This document shows, in pieces, positions 34,564-47,300 of a stretch of 64,000 bases of DNA. Source of the DNA: Rhipidocladum racemiflorum (Eukaryota; Streptophyta; Magnoliopsida; Poales; Poaceae); assembly GCA_036346355.1 (NCBI GenBank), contig CM070570.1:6518649-6582648 (forward strand). Direction: 5' to 3'. Every line of letters begins with the position of its first letter. Within the stretch, counting starts at the first letter, position 1. The notes below the pieces were generated by a model. It had not been told where the DNA came from. It did no database searches and worked only from the letters and a program-made list of their open reading frames with translations. The position numbers were made by a program, and so were the translations under genes.

Positions 34564-35107
34564 AGGATCTATGTGAGGTGCACTTCATGCTGTTAAAATC
34601 TGATCTCTGAGTTATGTTATGTCAAACTCTGATCTAGTATATGCATTTTCTGAAGCACCGTTGATGCAGATTAGCTAGATATATGATCAATGCCAGCTCT
34701 CTCATCAGATAAGAGGACAGGCAAGCTGACGAACGTTGATTAATAGAAGAAACTAGTCAAGTCGCTTGTGCAATTGGGTGGCTATAGCATTATTACTAGA
34801 GGCAATCCCTTACATGCCGTTGAATCTTTTATTATACCTTATATACATTAAATGTCCTCACAATGAGCTATATATTTATCCTTATTTAATGTCATAAAAG
34901 AAATTTTCTCTTATTTTAATTTCCACATGTGCACTTTGCAAAGTGACTTTTCCATAATGAGATTTCGATTTTTGCTATTTGTAAGTTGCCTAATTTAAGT
35001 TGATCTTTGTCACAATTAGAATTTTATGAACATTGTTGTGCTGTTTGATTCCATATTAATTGATAAAAACTAGTCATCAATCCTTGCACCTGTATAGCTA
35101 GTAATTT
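34564..35107. other. Stretch without recognisable gene
   Basis: AT-rich intergenic DNA with no open frame of interest. Confidence 0.35.
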
Positions 35108-35320
35108 CTATAAATAGATCTAAGCCATGGATAAAAATGATTAACGAGATTGAAGGACCAATATTTTCTCTCTTTTTTAGAATAATGTGGGATTTCTAGC
35201 ATTTTTATATATTTTTTCTCATATTAACGTGGGAATTTCTAGCCTTTTCCCTCCTAGGATTAACGCAGGGCCTTCTAAGAGAGTCTCCAATTAGTATATA
35301 TAAAGATAAAGATTTTATAA
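35108..35320. repeat. Dispersed repeat R1, copy 1
   Basis: Shared blocks: AATAGATCTAAGCC, ATGAAAATGATTAA, GACCAAGATTTTCTC, TTTTTTAGAATAATGTGGG, TTCTAGC, CTAGGATTAACG and AGAGTCTCCAATTAGTATAT. Other copies lie at 35,321-35,359 joined to 37,713-37,760 (split by the CACTA element), 41,028-41,125 and 41,459-41,640. Confidence 0.65.
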
Positions 35321-36056
35321 ATAGATCTAAGCCTTAGATGAAAATAATTAAGGAGACTGCACTACTATAGAAAGGCTTATATTGGACGCTTCATCATAGA
35401 CGGTTTTTAACCGTCTGTGATGAGGAACACTACTGACGGTTCTATATTAAAACCGTCAGTGATACAATCACAGTCAGTTTTAGTATAAAACCGTCTATGA
35501 TGACTTCATAGATGGTTCTAACTACGAACCGTTTGTGATATCTGCCTATCACAGATGGTTCTAACTATGAACCGTCTGTGATATTAATATACAGATAGAG
35601 GTTCGTTGTGCAATCCTTGCTTCCCACGCGTTTCGCCTCCCCAAAACCCTAGCCCCCCTAGCGACTTCCTCCCCGACGAACACCTCCCCGGTGACCTCCT
35701 CCCCTGCGACCGCTTCGCCTCCACCTTGAATCTGAGTGGATTGAAGGTGTCGTTGCCTTGTGACCACATCGTCCCCTTCTCCAAAGGTCGTTTCTTACTT
35801 GAAGAGAAGGTGGGGATTGATCCGTTTACTTCGTAGTGCTAGAGCATTGATGTGTTGATTGGACGTGAGCTGGTTGGAAGCTTGGATTAGTTCATTTGAT
35901 TTGGTTACTGAGAAGTCGGGGAGTTCATATGAGGTGATTTTCATGGATGAATCCTTGATGTTAGAACATAGAATACCCTGTTTAAGAAACTGCACATTTA
36001 GATTCATATTGATGAATTTTCACATTAATGCTTTCGAATATGAAGTTAGACATTAA

Positions 36057-36175
36057 CCTAGGGTTTGTTCCAATATTTGTTGTTGTTACTGCTTCTATTG
36101 TTATTCAAGGTAATCTAGGGTTTGTTCCATTTGTCGTTGTTACTATTTTGTTGTTATGCAAGGTAATCTAGGCAC
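36057..36175 (+). repeat. About 60 bp tandem duplication inside the CACTA element
   Basis: CTAGGGTTTGTTCCA ... GTTGTTACT ... CAAGGTAAT occurs twice in succession. A related CACATGTTTGATGAA-GGTGTAAGCT pair follows directly, at 36,175-36,255. Confidence 0.6.
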
Positions 36176-37050
36176 ATGTTTGATGAATGGTGTAAGCTCC
36201 GAATTTGTGAAGTCGTACTCTGGATTCTCACATGTTTGATGAAGGGTGTAAGCTTCCAATCTCTTTTGTTATTTGTTTAGTAGTCGTTACCTTTGTAAAA
36301 TTAATGTACATACTAGACAGAAGGAGGTCGAATTATTTGGAGCTTGTTAAATTGTGCTCTGTGAATTAGTGCATATTTTGCAACTATGTTGGTTTGCTAA
36401 TTCTTCCATGTCAAACTTAGGGATGTAATTGTTTTGAGACAATACGATTGAGCTGATGCATATTTAATACCCCCTAATGTTTTTACTTATGTTTAGTGAA
36501 ATTAACTTCTATATATCTTTGGAAAGCCAATATTTAGCAAGTATTAATATATCTACTTGATCAATCTCACTGTATGTGTTGAGTGTTGTTTATGCAATGA
36601 AAATACAAGATGTACTCATAATACAGGAAAAGGATGCTTTCTAAGTGTAATATTGTCTTGAAGTGTATGGAAAGTTCACGTCAGTTTTGCACACATCTAG
36701 TTTCTCATTGCTTGGCCAATTACTCGTAGCACCCCCAAAATATAGTTCTAGTCTCTGTTACTTGTTTGTTGTTCCTACTTAAGTTATTAGTACTTTATGG
36801 CCTAATGACTTTGCTCCACAAATTTAGTTATAGTGTTTATTATGTCATAATGTTGTCATTAGAGGGTCTTTTTGTACATTTTTTTATTTATTTTATTTAA
36901 TGTGTTTATACACATTCATATAAGATAATGTACTCCCTTGATACGGTTCTATGGTTCTATCCCTCCCTCCTTATAAGATATCTTTCCTTTAGACCCTTCC
37001 TTACGTATCTTTGATGTCAATTTGAAAAGTGAAGAAAGCTAATTTAAGTA

Positions 37051-37510
37051 CCTCCTTGCATCTGTAAGAGCAAATGTTGATAGATTCTAAGACAAAATCC
37101 AATTCCATCCACAGTTCGTCCTGATAGTTGCAATATTCTGATTTATCTTTTCACTTTATCCTCTCATTCTCGAATGAGAACACCATAGGTAATATATTTT
37201 CACTCTGGTTTTGTGCAGAAATAATATTATTTTGATGGTTCTCTATTTCATGAAATATGGAGTTAGATTAAGTCATTGTATACCCGATGGCTTAATTAAC
37301 TCTATATTTGATGGAATAAAGAACCATGGAAATAATCCTGTTTCTGCACAATATCAGAGTGAAAATAGGCTACGTATGGTATTCTCACTCGGGGTTGAGG
37401 ATGGAGTGGATGGATAAATCAGAGGATGACAATGTTTAGGACAAACTGTGGATGGATTGGATTTTGCCTTCGAATCCATCAATATTTGCTCTCATAGGTG
37501 GTTGGAGGCA
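37051..37510. repeat. Long foldback (inverted-repeat) element
   Basis: The left arm from about 37,051 and the right arm ending about 37,510 are complementary over roughly 200 bp each. Example pairs: GAGCAAATGTTGATAGATTC with GAATCCATCAATATTTGCTC, and CACAGTTCGTCCT with AGGACAAACTGTG. The centre lies near 37,285. A transcript through it would form a long hairpin. It looks like a MITE that inserted into the CACTA element. Confidence 0.8.
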
Positions 37511-37760
37511 TATATAGCTATCATATACAGTTCTAAGCTAGAACCGTTTGTAATAGTATATCATAGACGGTTCTAGCCTAGAACTGTCTGTGATATTAAT
37601 TTTCACTAACGGTTTGAAAACCGACTGTGATGTGCCGTTATTATCATCGACACATGTTTACATACAGTTCACAAAACTGTCTGTGATGAGCATTTGTGTA
37701 TAATGTGGGACTAACTATGACGACCAAGATTTTCTCTTTTTTTTAGAATAACTAGTAGTA

Positions 37761-38454
37761 TGTCCGTGCGTTGCAACGGATTTCAAATATGCAATGACAC
37801 AAGTGCTATATATTATGTCAATGTTGAGTCATATTATATAAAGATCAAATGGTATATAGTTGGAATCTGGAAGTATGTATTGTTGCTCCCAACCTTTGTT
37901 TATCAACCTACCATTACCACTCTCCACCTTAGTTTTAATCTTTTTGCTAAGATAAGTAACTGACATGTTCAGCTGCATACACTCAGAACAACAAAGCAAT
38001 TAGTAACCGATGCTAAATTTTCAGTGCGCGAATCATCCTTCTGGTGAAAATGAAAAGCAAAAAATGCCTCAATTTATCCAATTTAAAGGACCACGAGAAT
38101 ATTCATCAATATAACAATTAGGAAAGCACTTATGTCAACCAATCAGTTGACCCTTGCCATGAATCCTCCAATTACATATAGCGTATCTTACAAAACAGAG
38201 AGAACCGACATTGCCATAAAAGCTGGGCCAGATCATTAGCAAAACCCCCTCACCTTGGTTACAGTGAAGATGTGCTCACCAGTACTTGTAAATATCGCTT
38301 TGCTATAAGTCTATAAGGGATCATATAGGAAGCTATAACAAGCAAAGCTCTTTTGTCATTTAAGCACTACATTTAAGTGTCAGATTAAAAGTAAATGAAA
38401 TTACCAGTGGACCACAGAATTGCACCCTCGCAAATGAAATGCTAAAATTAATTA
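37761..38454. other. Stretch without recognisable gene
   Basis: Begins with an ATGTCCGTGCGTTGCAACGG word common in grass repeats, then AT-rich DNA. No gene recognised up to the 3' end of the minus-strand NT-C2 remnant. Confidence 0.35.
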
Positions 38455-40036
38455 TCTGAACACTCAAGAGGAGAAGCATTGCTTGCTGTAGTTGACAGAC
38501 TGCAGCGAACCATTACTGAAAGACTTCTGACGGCATTGAGTCCCCAACTTCATCTTCCTGTGCTCTGTCATCCAAATCATCATTGAGACTCGATATCACA
38601 CGGATATTCAGCATCATCACTGTGAACATAGCACTTATCTTCACCGCCTTCATCATACTGGCAAGTCTTCTTGGACCTTCGTGTGGACACCAGATCCGTG
38701 AGGATTTTCACCTTTCTCAGCCTTGCTTTAATAACTGAAACATCATCTCTTCCTCCAGGAAGAGAATCACCAGATAATGCAGATAATGGAGTTGCCACAG
38801 CAGACCGTTGTGAAGCATCAGATGTTTCTTGACGAACTCTTAATTCCACCATACTCAAAGTGAGCTGCAACAAAAAATAAGTTCTGAATGTCACACCAGA
38901 TGGCAATTCAAAGGAAAATAAGTGCTGGTTGTTCACATCACAAACTCACATAAAGCGATGGAGCAGGCTCAGGTGCACCATCGGGCACGAACAATGGGAT
39001 AATTATCTCAATGTCCTGTTCGGGTGCTGATGCATACTCTGCAAGGTTAAGGGAAGCAGTTCCAAGAATTGATGGTTTAATCTTTGGGCCTTTGTTGAGG
39101 TCCTGTGTCGAGGCCAGGGTAACAAAGGAGGTCGACTTCGACTACGAAGCCATTCGATTACTGGCGAACTCACTGTAGAAATCACCCAAACAAAATATCC
39201 CTACTTGCGAAGGGATGATACGTAGAAAAAGCATGCAAATTAAACCATATGTTTCTGATTCCCTTGACAAGGTAACTATCAAGAATCAGAATTTGCTTCC
39301 TAGTAACAAAAACACAGTTACACACGGGAATCTTGCTATGACTGATCGATTAACATCCAGCAACTTACTATTACACATTCATCCGTTCTTTATAAATCAG
39401 AAATGAAACCAAAGCCGTTGAAACGATGCACATGTAACAAGGAATTAAAGCCAACACTCTCATTAACTAAAGGAAAAAAATACAAAGATTATACACAGGA
39501 AGGCTCAAGCCGTTGAAAAATTAATCACTCCACAAATGAGACGATTCAACATGAGATCGGAAAAATAAAATAAAATTAAGGCTGCACGGCAAAATCATAA
39601 TATCGATTAGTAGGCAAAAGAGAGCATAATCCAAAACTTACATGGAAAAGGATAGGCCACGATACCTCTCATCGAACACTCTTTAAAATGAGAGGAAAAA
39701 ATCTATATAAATAAACACGCAAAATCTAGTCTAAAAAAGGCAACCAAGAGCAAAATAATAATAAAAGATGATGCAAACAAACCCACAAAAACCATCTAAG
39801 CATATTTCTCCACATTCATATGAACAACAAGAGAAGACAATAGGGTCCCAGTGAACATGATTGAACCACAGTGAAGGCAAGCTCCCACGGCCTCAACGCC
39901 GCCGCCTCAGTGTGTGTGGCGACCGAGGCCGGCGCTATCGAACTCCTCCTCCCACGCTACCACATCGCCGCCCTCGCGTCGGCGCCGTATACGGCTCCTC
40001 CTCCCAGCGTCTTGATTCGCCGCACGCTGCGCAATG
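38455..40036 (-). pseudogene. NT-C2 domain (EEIG1/EHBP1 N-terminal) protein remnant
   Basis: Three coding blocks are readable on the minus strand. First, about 40036-39870 (GDVVAWEEEFDS, then in another frame ATHTEAAALRPWELAFTV). Second, about 39133-38950 (LNKGPKIKPSILG, GTASLNLAEYAS and PEPAPSLY). Third, 38864 to about 38455 (LTLSMVELRVRQE onward). The 85-bp intron 38865-38949 has proper GT-AG ends, so this is not a processed copy. The NT-C2 domain is a lipid- or membrane-associated C2-like module in plant proteins of poorly known role. Damage: two or more frameshifts in the first block, TGA TGA after DIESQ near 38,580, and further shifts before a readable SFSNGSLQSVNY-like segment. The true first exon was not identified. 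A GC-rich segment at about 40,310-40,490 is a candidate. Confidence 0.7.
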
Positions 40037-41027
40037 ACTCAAACTGCTTTTAGGTTGATTGATAAATTAACTTCTCGATTAGAAACGGCTTGGAATAAAA
40101 ATATGTCTTAGATGAAAGCAGGCATTTATGTAGAGTTCATTAGTAACTAATGAACAAACAAGGACTAAATCGCCACGGCCGAGAAAAAGAGTTCATCAAC
40201 AACCGCGATGCAAGACAAAACATCAACCAAGAAATTCCCGGCCGAAGGACAAATCTTTACGAAATTCAGACGCGAAACCAAATATTTCCCTGCGAACCGC
40301 TATCTTAGCCCGAAGCACATCGCATTTGGGCTCACCTCGATGTCCCGAATGAGGAACTCCGGTCCTCGAGGGCGAAGCTCGTCCCAGCGAAAGGCGCCCC
40401 TCACATCCGTAGTCCTTCATCCTCTCCGGCCGGCGCTGCCCTCACCGCCTCTGCCACGGCGCACTGCAAGGCCCACCATCTCTCCCCAACTCAAAGCGGC
40501 AACTCAAGAGAAGAAGAAAACGGAGAGAGAGAGAGATTAGAGATGTCGGCCTCCGGCGCCTCCGCATCGTCTGGATGTTGGCCTCACGGCGCCGCTTCTT
40601 TGCCACGCCTCGCATCGGCCTCCCGCTGCGCCCGCGACGGCGACGCCGTCAACGGCCTCCCGCGCGCCTCGGCCCGGGCTGCCGCCGCCACTGGCCTCCT
40701 CCAGGCGGCCCGGCTTCGCCGGCCTCCCATGCATCTCTTGCGGCCTGGCATCGTCAGCGAATCTACGTGAGGAAACAAGCGGGCGGCGATCTCATCACGG
40801 ATCATGGAGGGAGCGGACAAGGTGAGGAGCAGTGCTAGATCTAGTTGGAGCGATTGGAGGAGGGGAGTTCGGGAATGGAGTCGAGGAAGGTGCAGGACAT
40901 GGAGTGGAGATGGCGGTTGCGAGGGATCGGCATGCTATGACAGGAGAGGAATGGGCTCTGGCCCAGTTTAGAATGATTGGAGTGGACGATCCACTAAGGT
41001 AGGGTAAACTCCTCCTTTTATTAGTTA
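40037..41027. other. GC-rich upstream region, no assigned gene
   Basis: 40,310-40,830 is GC-rich with overlapping open frames on both strands (75-110 codons), a GAGAGAGAGAG tract at 40,525-40,537, and a plausible minus-strand splice donor near 40,340. It may be the promoter/first exon of the NT-C2 gene or a divergent leader. None of the frames is recognisable as a protein family. Confidence 0.35.
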
Positions 41028-41125
41028 AGATGTGGGATTTTCTAGCATTTTTTATTTTCTCAGATTAAAATGGAAATTTCTAGCTTTTTTCCCTTCTAGG
41101 ATTAACGTGGGAATAGATAGATTTC
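41028..41125. repeat. Dispersed repeat R1, partial copy
   Basis: GATGTGGGATTTTCTAGCA, TCAGATTAAAATGG, TTCTAGC and CTAGGATTAACGTGGG match the centre of repeat R1. The outer parts are missing. Confidence 0.6.
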
Positions 41126-41458
41126 TTAACAGAGTAGAACCAATTACAACTCAAGTTGGGACTCAATTACTTGGTGCACCATCTTCATGGATACAGCTGC
41201 TAGGTGGACCCCAAACCAAATCCCAAAGACAAATAAAACATCAGGGAGAAAACACTCCGAATTATCTCCTAGTTGGATAGGCCCAAATAGGAATCCACAT
41301 TGATCACATTTTGCATGCAGTAATATCTTCTCGTCTTCCTTTCTATCTCCAGGTCATTGCTCCTTTATTAGACGCATGAAGATGGCAAGTAGATAAGGAA
41401 AGCAAAGCTTCCCTTCTATATTGGACTCATCTGATTTACCGTATATCTCTTATGAGTA

Positions 41459-41640
41459 GATAAATAGATCTACGCCGTGGATGAAAATGATTAAGGAGAA
41501 TATTGGACGACCAAGATTTTCTCTTTTTTAGAATAATGTTGGATTTTCTAGCATTTTTTTTCTCAGATTAATGTGGGGATTTCAGGATTAATATGGGGGG
41601 GGGGTTCTAGGAGAGCCTCCAATTAGTATATATGGAGATA
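41459..41640. repeat. Dispersed repeat R1, complete copy
   Basis: Starts AATAGATCTACGCC and ends GAGAGCCTCCAATTAGTATAT. It shows the uninterrupted sequence around the site where the CACTA element sits in another copy, and includes a ten-base G run at 41,597-41,606. Confidence 0.65.
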
Positions 41641-42187
41641 TAAAGATATGTGACTTACAATTAAGAGTCACCTGACACATAAACAACCACAATATTAATT
41701 ATGCATCTTCACATCTCTCATGCTAATCAATAATAAGCATCAATTAACAATTAAGATAAGATGATATTGGGTTTAAGCTGACACTTGCTGATCACATGAA
41801 ATTTTTAGTAAGATACCTAATACCTAATGCACGATTATTTTGCACAGGGTGTAGATCTTTTCTTTTACTCCAACTAACGTTGTTTTGAATGTGATGGTAT
41901 TTTCTAGCTGATTTGCCCACTCAAATTAAGCGTAGCTAGTACATATCCTTTCTTGGCCATCCCATGAAGAGAAAAAGGCAACCAATATAGAGCCACGAAA
42001 AAAAGCAAGAGTTGGACCCTTTTATCCTTACCGGCAATTTTTCTTGCCCTCAAAATTTTAGTATGTATATAAGTAAAAAATTTCACCTTCCTATAAGTAA
42101 AATCTTACAGGTGATTTTACTTGGCATGTACTGTTTCTTTTAATCTAAGGTGTTATAAATTGGTCCCGCTAGATAGTTGTTTAGATA
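41641..42187. other. Stretch without recognisable gene
   Basis: AT-rich DNA up to the poly-T target site of the large LTR at 42,193. Confidence 0.35.
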
Positions 42188-43326
42188 TTTTTTGTAACAT
42201 CCCAAAAATTTAAAGAAAGTAAAAATAAAATTTTAAATATTTGAATGTGCTTAATTTTGAATTTTCTACCTTTTCTTATTCCTTTTGGATTTTGCACAAA
42301 AACCAAAGTCATTCTGTGGAATTAGTAAAAAGATAAAGGTAAAAATGAAAAATTTGAAAAAATTATATTAAATTATTATAAGTCTCTAGAACTCAATTAA
42401 TGCAGTTAAAAAAATTATTATTACATTAATTAATGACAAGAAGTGAAAATTAATAATGTTTGACTAAAAACAGTGTAATTTTAGAATTTTCTAAAAATCC
42501 ACTAAGATTATCTCGACCTAAAATTTTTACACTATCTTCCTCAGAGAAATTTAAATATGTAGTTGAAATATCAAAAATTAATATTCAAATTTTAATGCCT
42601 TTTAAAATTCAAAAACTAAAAACAAGAAATCTAGAATTTTAATGTTAGATTTATTAGAAAATAAATATTCAAGATAAAAATATGAAATTTTTAGATAAGA
42701 TTAGACAATTTTAGATCTTAAATTTTTTTAAAAAAATTTGACCTTATTGCTATTTCCAATTTAATGAAAAAAATAATTAGATGTAGAGTGATGCTTGTTA
42801 GGATTAATTAAAATGTTTTGCTAAGTGTTTTAACCAAAATTTTTATAGTGTGTAAGGAAATCTCTTTAGATGTTTTGAGAAAATTTACAAAAAAAATTTC
42901 AAGTCAATTTATCTGCCCAATTAAATGCCTAAACCCATGCTATCCAGTGAGGAGGAATGAATTGTTATCTCTCTTTGTGACTTACATATGGGCCCAAGTA
43001 TTAAATATACTTGCTGATAAGGAGGAAAAGAACCCTTCTCTCTCCACCACTACCATGTGGGCCCCATACCCCACATGCCAGACCTTCTCTCTCACCTCTT
43101 CTCCCTCTGTTTCTCTCTCACGCCAGAATGCACGGCCGACAGTCTCTCTGGATTGTCGTATCCCTGGTCAAGTCGCTGTTGCTCGAGCAGCCCGAGGCCA
43201 CCTCACCATGACTCCCTTCTGCCACGTATGGCTTCTCCGTGAAATGCGTTGTCACTGCCTGAAGTTCCTCAGCTCACCGCCGTGACCAAACCCCGGTTCA
43301 GAACCTATCGTTGCCGACCTCTTTGC

Positions 43327-43335
43327 CTATTTAAG
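43327..43335 (+). promoter_or_regulatory. TATA-like box of the outer LTR
   Basis: CTATTTAAG lies after the CT-rich, GC-richer part of the LTR. The same CTATTTAA word is found at the corresponding position of the LTR at 60,827. Confidence 0.5.
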
Positions 43336-44001
43336 CGACCCCAAGTCCCCTTCGGTAACCATGAGCCCCTTTAACGCTTTTCCCCTCAAAATCAAACCCC
43401 AATTTGATAGCCACCATCCTCAATGCTGCCATTTCTAACAAATACTGAGAAAAGAGAAGACCACCGTTTGAGCTCTTTGAAAAACCACAGACCAATCCAA
43501 GCTCACCTTCAAAACTAGGATAGATAGGTTTCATTTCCCCTCAACCAAATCTAAACTTCATTGACTTTAGCCCCTCCTCCACGCATGTCGTCTTCTCCAA
43601 CTCTGGCCAACTGTCGTCAGCCTTGCATCGAGCTCCATCACTACTATTAGGGATGGCAATCAGGTGCGGCGGGCACGCGTAGTGCTCGTCCATACTCATG
43701 CTTGCTAACCAAAATCCCCCCACAGGTATACCTGTGAAGGGTCGTGGGCGAAGAATCTTGCCCATACCCTTCGCACGTGGGTACGCGATACCCACGGCTA
43801 TACCTGTTTACCCACCACTATTGATAATCCTTCAAACCAAATGGCACTAGAAGCTAATGAACTATGGTACTAATACAATCCTTTTGTTGAAATATGGGAA
43901 TCAACTACATTCTGTGGATTGAAGAATGATTATCAATGATTCAAAATTTCAAGTGACCATGGGATTAAGAATTAAAATAACACATGCAGATAAATGACGC
44001 A

Positions 44002-44100
44002 CAGATGCTCAAGTTCAACAATTAAAATGAAAATAGTTTAGTAGTCATCACACATGCTCAAGTTCAACAATTAAAATAGAAACAATTTATTAGTCATCAC
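44002..44100 (+). repeat. About 49 bp tandem duplication in hAT-type element
   Basis: Two adjacent copies of a unit containing ATGCTCAAGTTCAACAATTAAAAT and ending TAGTCATCAC. They differ at a few positions. Confidence 0.75.
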
Positions 44101-44338
44101 ACACATTACAACTCGCTCATCATGGCATCAACAAGCACAAATTACTAATATGAGGTACTACAAATTGGGGATCGGGAGCCAACTGAGTGCCTGTTGTGGC
44201 CCACATGTAAATAGAAGGTGGTGGGTAATTGGGCGAAACGGGTACGGGTGGAGCTTCCCTATACCCATACACGTTTGCCTGTCGGATAAAGTTTGGCCCC
44301 CATAAACATGCCCACAGGTAATGAAAGAGGAACATATG

Positions 44339-47300
44339 TGTCACGGTCCCGAATTCGAATTCGATTCTAGCGGCTAAGTTTCGCATCAATTAAGTTTTAG
44401 CCGCTCTTAAGGTCAATTCCCGGCTTCAGTTAATGTCCTAAACTGCCACTTAGGAGTATCCCAAGCTTAACCAAAAGTTTAGAGCCAAAAATTTCAGTCC
44501 GCACTTGTGACTTTCAACCAACTTTGGAGCCTTGTAACTGGCAATCTATAATGACCTAGAGTGCGCGGGTTACATGGTTGCGAAGTAAAAACATTTCTCT
44601 ATATAGTGGTGGAGTCATCTCGCCAATCCGGTGTCAAACACTGATTTTAAACTTGGCTCAAAAAGTGAATCTAGCGCTGTTTTCTGTTGGAGGACTTAGC
44701 CAATTTGGTTGGTTTGCTTGGGGGGTATTTTGGGGAGATGAAAGTGTGGGTTATGTGGTGTGGGTGGCAGCCACTTCATTCCCAAACCGTGAGCTGCTCC
44801 CTCTTCTTCCTCCCTCCACCACACAACCACTCCATTGGAGCACCTCCAACCGGCCACCTCCTCCACCGGTGGCGAGCTCCGGCGACCTCCCCTGCTCCTC
44901 CTCCACCGGAGCACCCCACCCCAGCAGCTCCCCCAACCGGCCGGCGCCCCCCCATCTCCTCCAAGCTTCCTCTCTCCCTCCATGGTCATCTCTTGAATGA
45001 GCTAGGTGAGAGCCTCCCCAAAGCTTGGATCTACCTCCATGGGGTCCCTAGATGCTATCCATGAAGTTCTAATGCTTAGTTTTGAGGAGAAATGTTGTGG
45101 GAGCAAAGTTAGGGTTGAGTGGAAAATCTGTCATTTTTGGGCAGATTTTTGGCTCTCAGTTTTCTGCGAATTCGAGCTACTTAGAGGCCGAATTTGAGTT
45201 TACATTTGCTTAGGAAGTTGTAGAGAATGAAATTATCTAGCATCTCCAACTGGAATCAATCCATTTGGACATTCCATTAGAAAGTTATGCCGTTTTTAGT
45301 TTCGACTGTCCGAAATGGACGAAATTGGTGAATTGGATATTGAGCTGCGAATTTGAATTAATTGGAGGCCGAATTTGGAAAAAAATTTGCCTGAGAACTT
45401 GTAGGGAATTTCGAGTAGATTTCAAAAATGTATTTGTTTGCTTATTTTGGATGAATTTGGAGTAAGTTATGCCGGTTTGAAGTAGTGCCCAGATTTCAAA
45501 AAAAAAAAGAGAGAAGCTCAAAATCCCCAATTTCGGTTTTTGTCTTCAATGTTCAGATTAGGGGCTTTAGATCCATTTGCTAAGTGTGTAGTTGAGTAAT
45601 AACTGTAGATTATCCTAATTTGGTCATTAGAATGCAAGAAAATCAATTTTGGAATTAGCCATTCCAAAGTTATGTTTGTTTAGTGGAGTATGATGCTAAA
45701 TTCAGATTTTTCTATAGGTTTGAAGTAAATGTTAGCACTATGTCGATTGTTGTGAATTGTGATGATTGTTGCACCTTTAAAACTTCCATGGTTTATACAT
45801 TGAATAATTCATCTCATATGCATCACATACATCTCATTTCATACATATGTATCGTGTAGCGAACGATTCCGCGGGAGTTGACGCGGCGACAGCTGACGAG
45901 GGTGCCGTGGGTCAAGAGGGTGAGGTTTCGCAAGCAGAAGCACAAGGCAAGCACCTATGCATCCTGAACCTTTATGTGATTCTATTTTTGAGAATAAACT
46001 GCTATTTGATGAGTACGTATTGCATTAGGAATTGAGTTGTGGGTTAAGGCTAGATCCTAATTGTTGCACATAGACTCCTTGATTCTTGTTGATTACATCC
46101 TTCGGAGCTAGATTATGGGTAATATATTGAGTCCATGCTTAATCTTGCTTAGAGGTCGGGGTTTGGGCCAAGTGACAGAAGGTTATGTCGCTTGCGGTCG
46201 TTAGTATTACACATACTACTGTACGATGGATTTGGATATGGGAAATATTTTGGAAAGGTTAACTTGTGGACCGGGCGGGGGAATTGGTTCATTTGGGTAT
46301 GGAGACTCAAATGTGTAGCCCCGTCTGTGTCGCTTAAGGACCGATCCGTAAGTGGAATAAGATCGAGCACACCCGGTTGGTCGCATGCCCGATTATGGTA
46401 CGGTAAGCCACTCTTCCTCGCATGCCGAATCGATGGACCGTAACTTTCTGTGGTTGGACGTGGTTGTGGGTGAGGCTTAGGCCGGCTCTCGAGCGCCAAG
46501 CCGGGCTTGGGGCAGCTCGAGGGGGTGCTAGGTTCTCGGACCGCAGGAGGACGCTTCAGCGATTGGGTATGGATGGGAGGGGGTTGACACGAGGCCGTTC
46601 GTGGTACGTGTCGTGCGATCAATGCTTCCCTGCAGGGTTAAATAAGCGATTCGAATTGCCGCGCTCTCGGATATGAGCACGCTTGGTCCAAACTTCTTCT
46701 GCGTAGTAAATAACTTGAACTTGCAGCTCGCCGTTGGACTTGAGCTTGAAAATGGTTATGTGTTGCTCTACTTTAATTGTTGTTACTTTCAACCTTACAC
46801 TAGAAGTAAGTGCGGTCTATAACTGCTTTAAAGTTGTAATTGGTCTAATTGTCACACTTATATTACAAATGTTAATTCTTTTCCGCACCTTTACCTTAAG
46901 TTTACTCCTTGCTACAACTAAATGCATAATCCTTTGGAGTTGGTCATATATGGACCCCCGGGTAAGTCTTGCGAGTACCTTTTGTACTCATGCTCCTGCT
47001 TTGTGGTTTTCAGGTGAGGATCAGGTGGGTGGATGCGAGTTCTGCCCATGCCTCTCGGTGACCAAGGCGGGGGCACCGAGTAGAGGCTTAGCGGCATCGC
47101 TGCGCCGGAAGTGTTCAGGGGCAGAACACTTCCGGAGAAGTTTTATTTAGTTAATGTGTTGCGATTTAGTTCATTTTGTTGTATAGACACCCCTCTAAAT
47201 TGCGTCTCGTCGTTGTTTAAGTCCTCGTCGCGTTCCGTGGGTTGTTCCTATACTCGTGATCGTGTTGCTGTTGTGGTTGTTGCATTACTTTTGGATATAT

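Larger units (their letters stand above)
35360..37707 (+). mobile_element. Non-autonomous CACTA (En/Spm-like) element
   Basis: The left end CACTACTATAGAAA is well preserved. The right end (complement CACATTATACACAAA) is only an approximate match. Both ends carry dense direct and inverted copies of a TCATAGACGGTTC / GAACCGTCTGTGAT motif (about 35,390-35,580 and 37,520-37,690). The element splits a copy of repeat R1, which confirms insertion. ACT occurs at both junctions, a possible 3-bp duplication. The interior has an AAACCCTAG-containing leader with a 76-codon open frame (35,606-35,836) but no transposase, so it is non-autonomous. It carries a nested foldback insertion. Confidence 0.75.

Noticed and set aside
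42818..43285. 155-codon plus-strand open frame in the outer LTR
   Set aside because: Composition-driven pyrimidine-rich LTR leader, with no domain and no splice signals.
46149..46622. 157-codon minus-strand open frame inside the inner solo LTR
   Set aside because: No family match by eye, lies wholly in LTR sequence and has no gene context.
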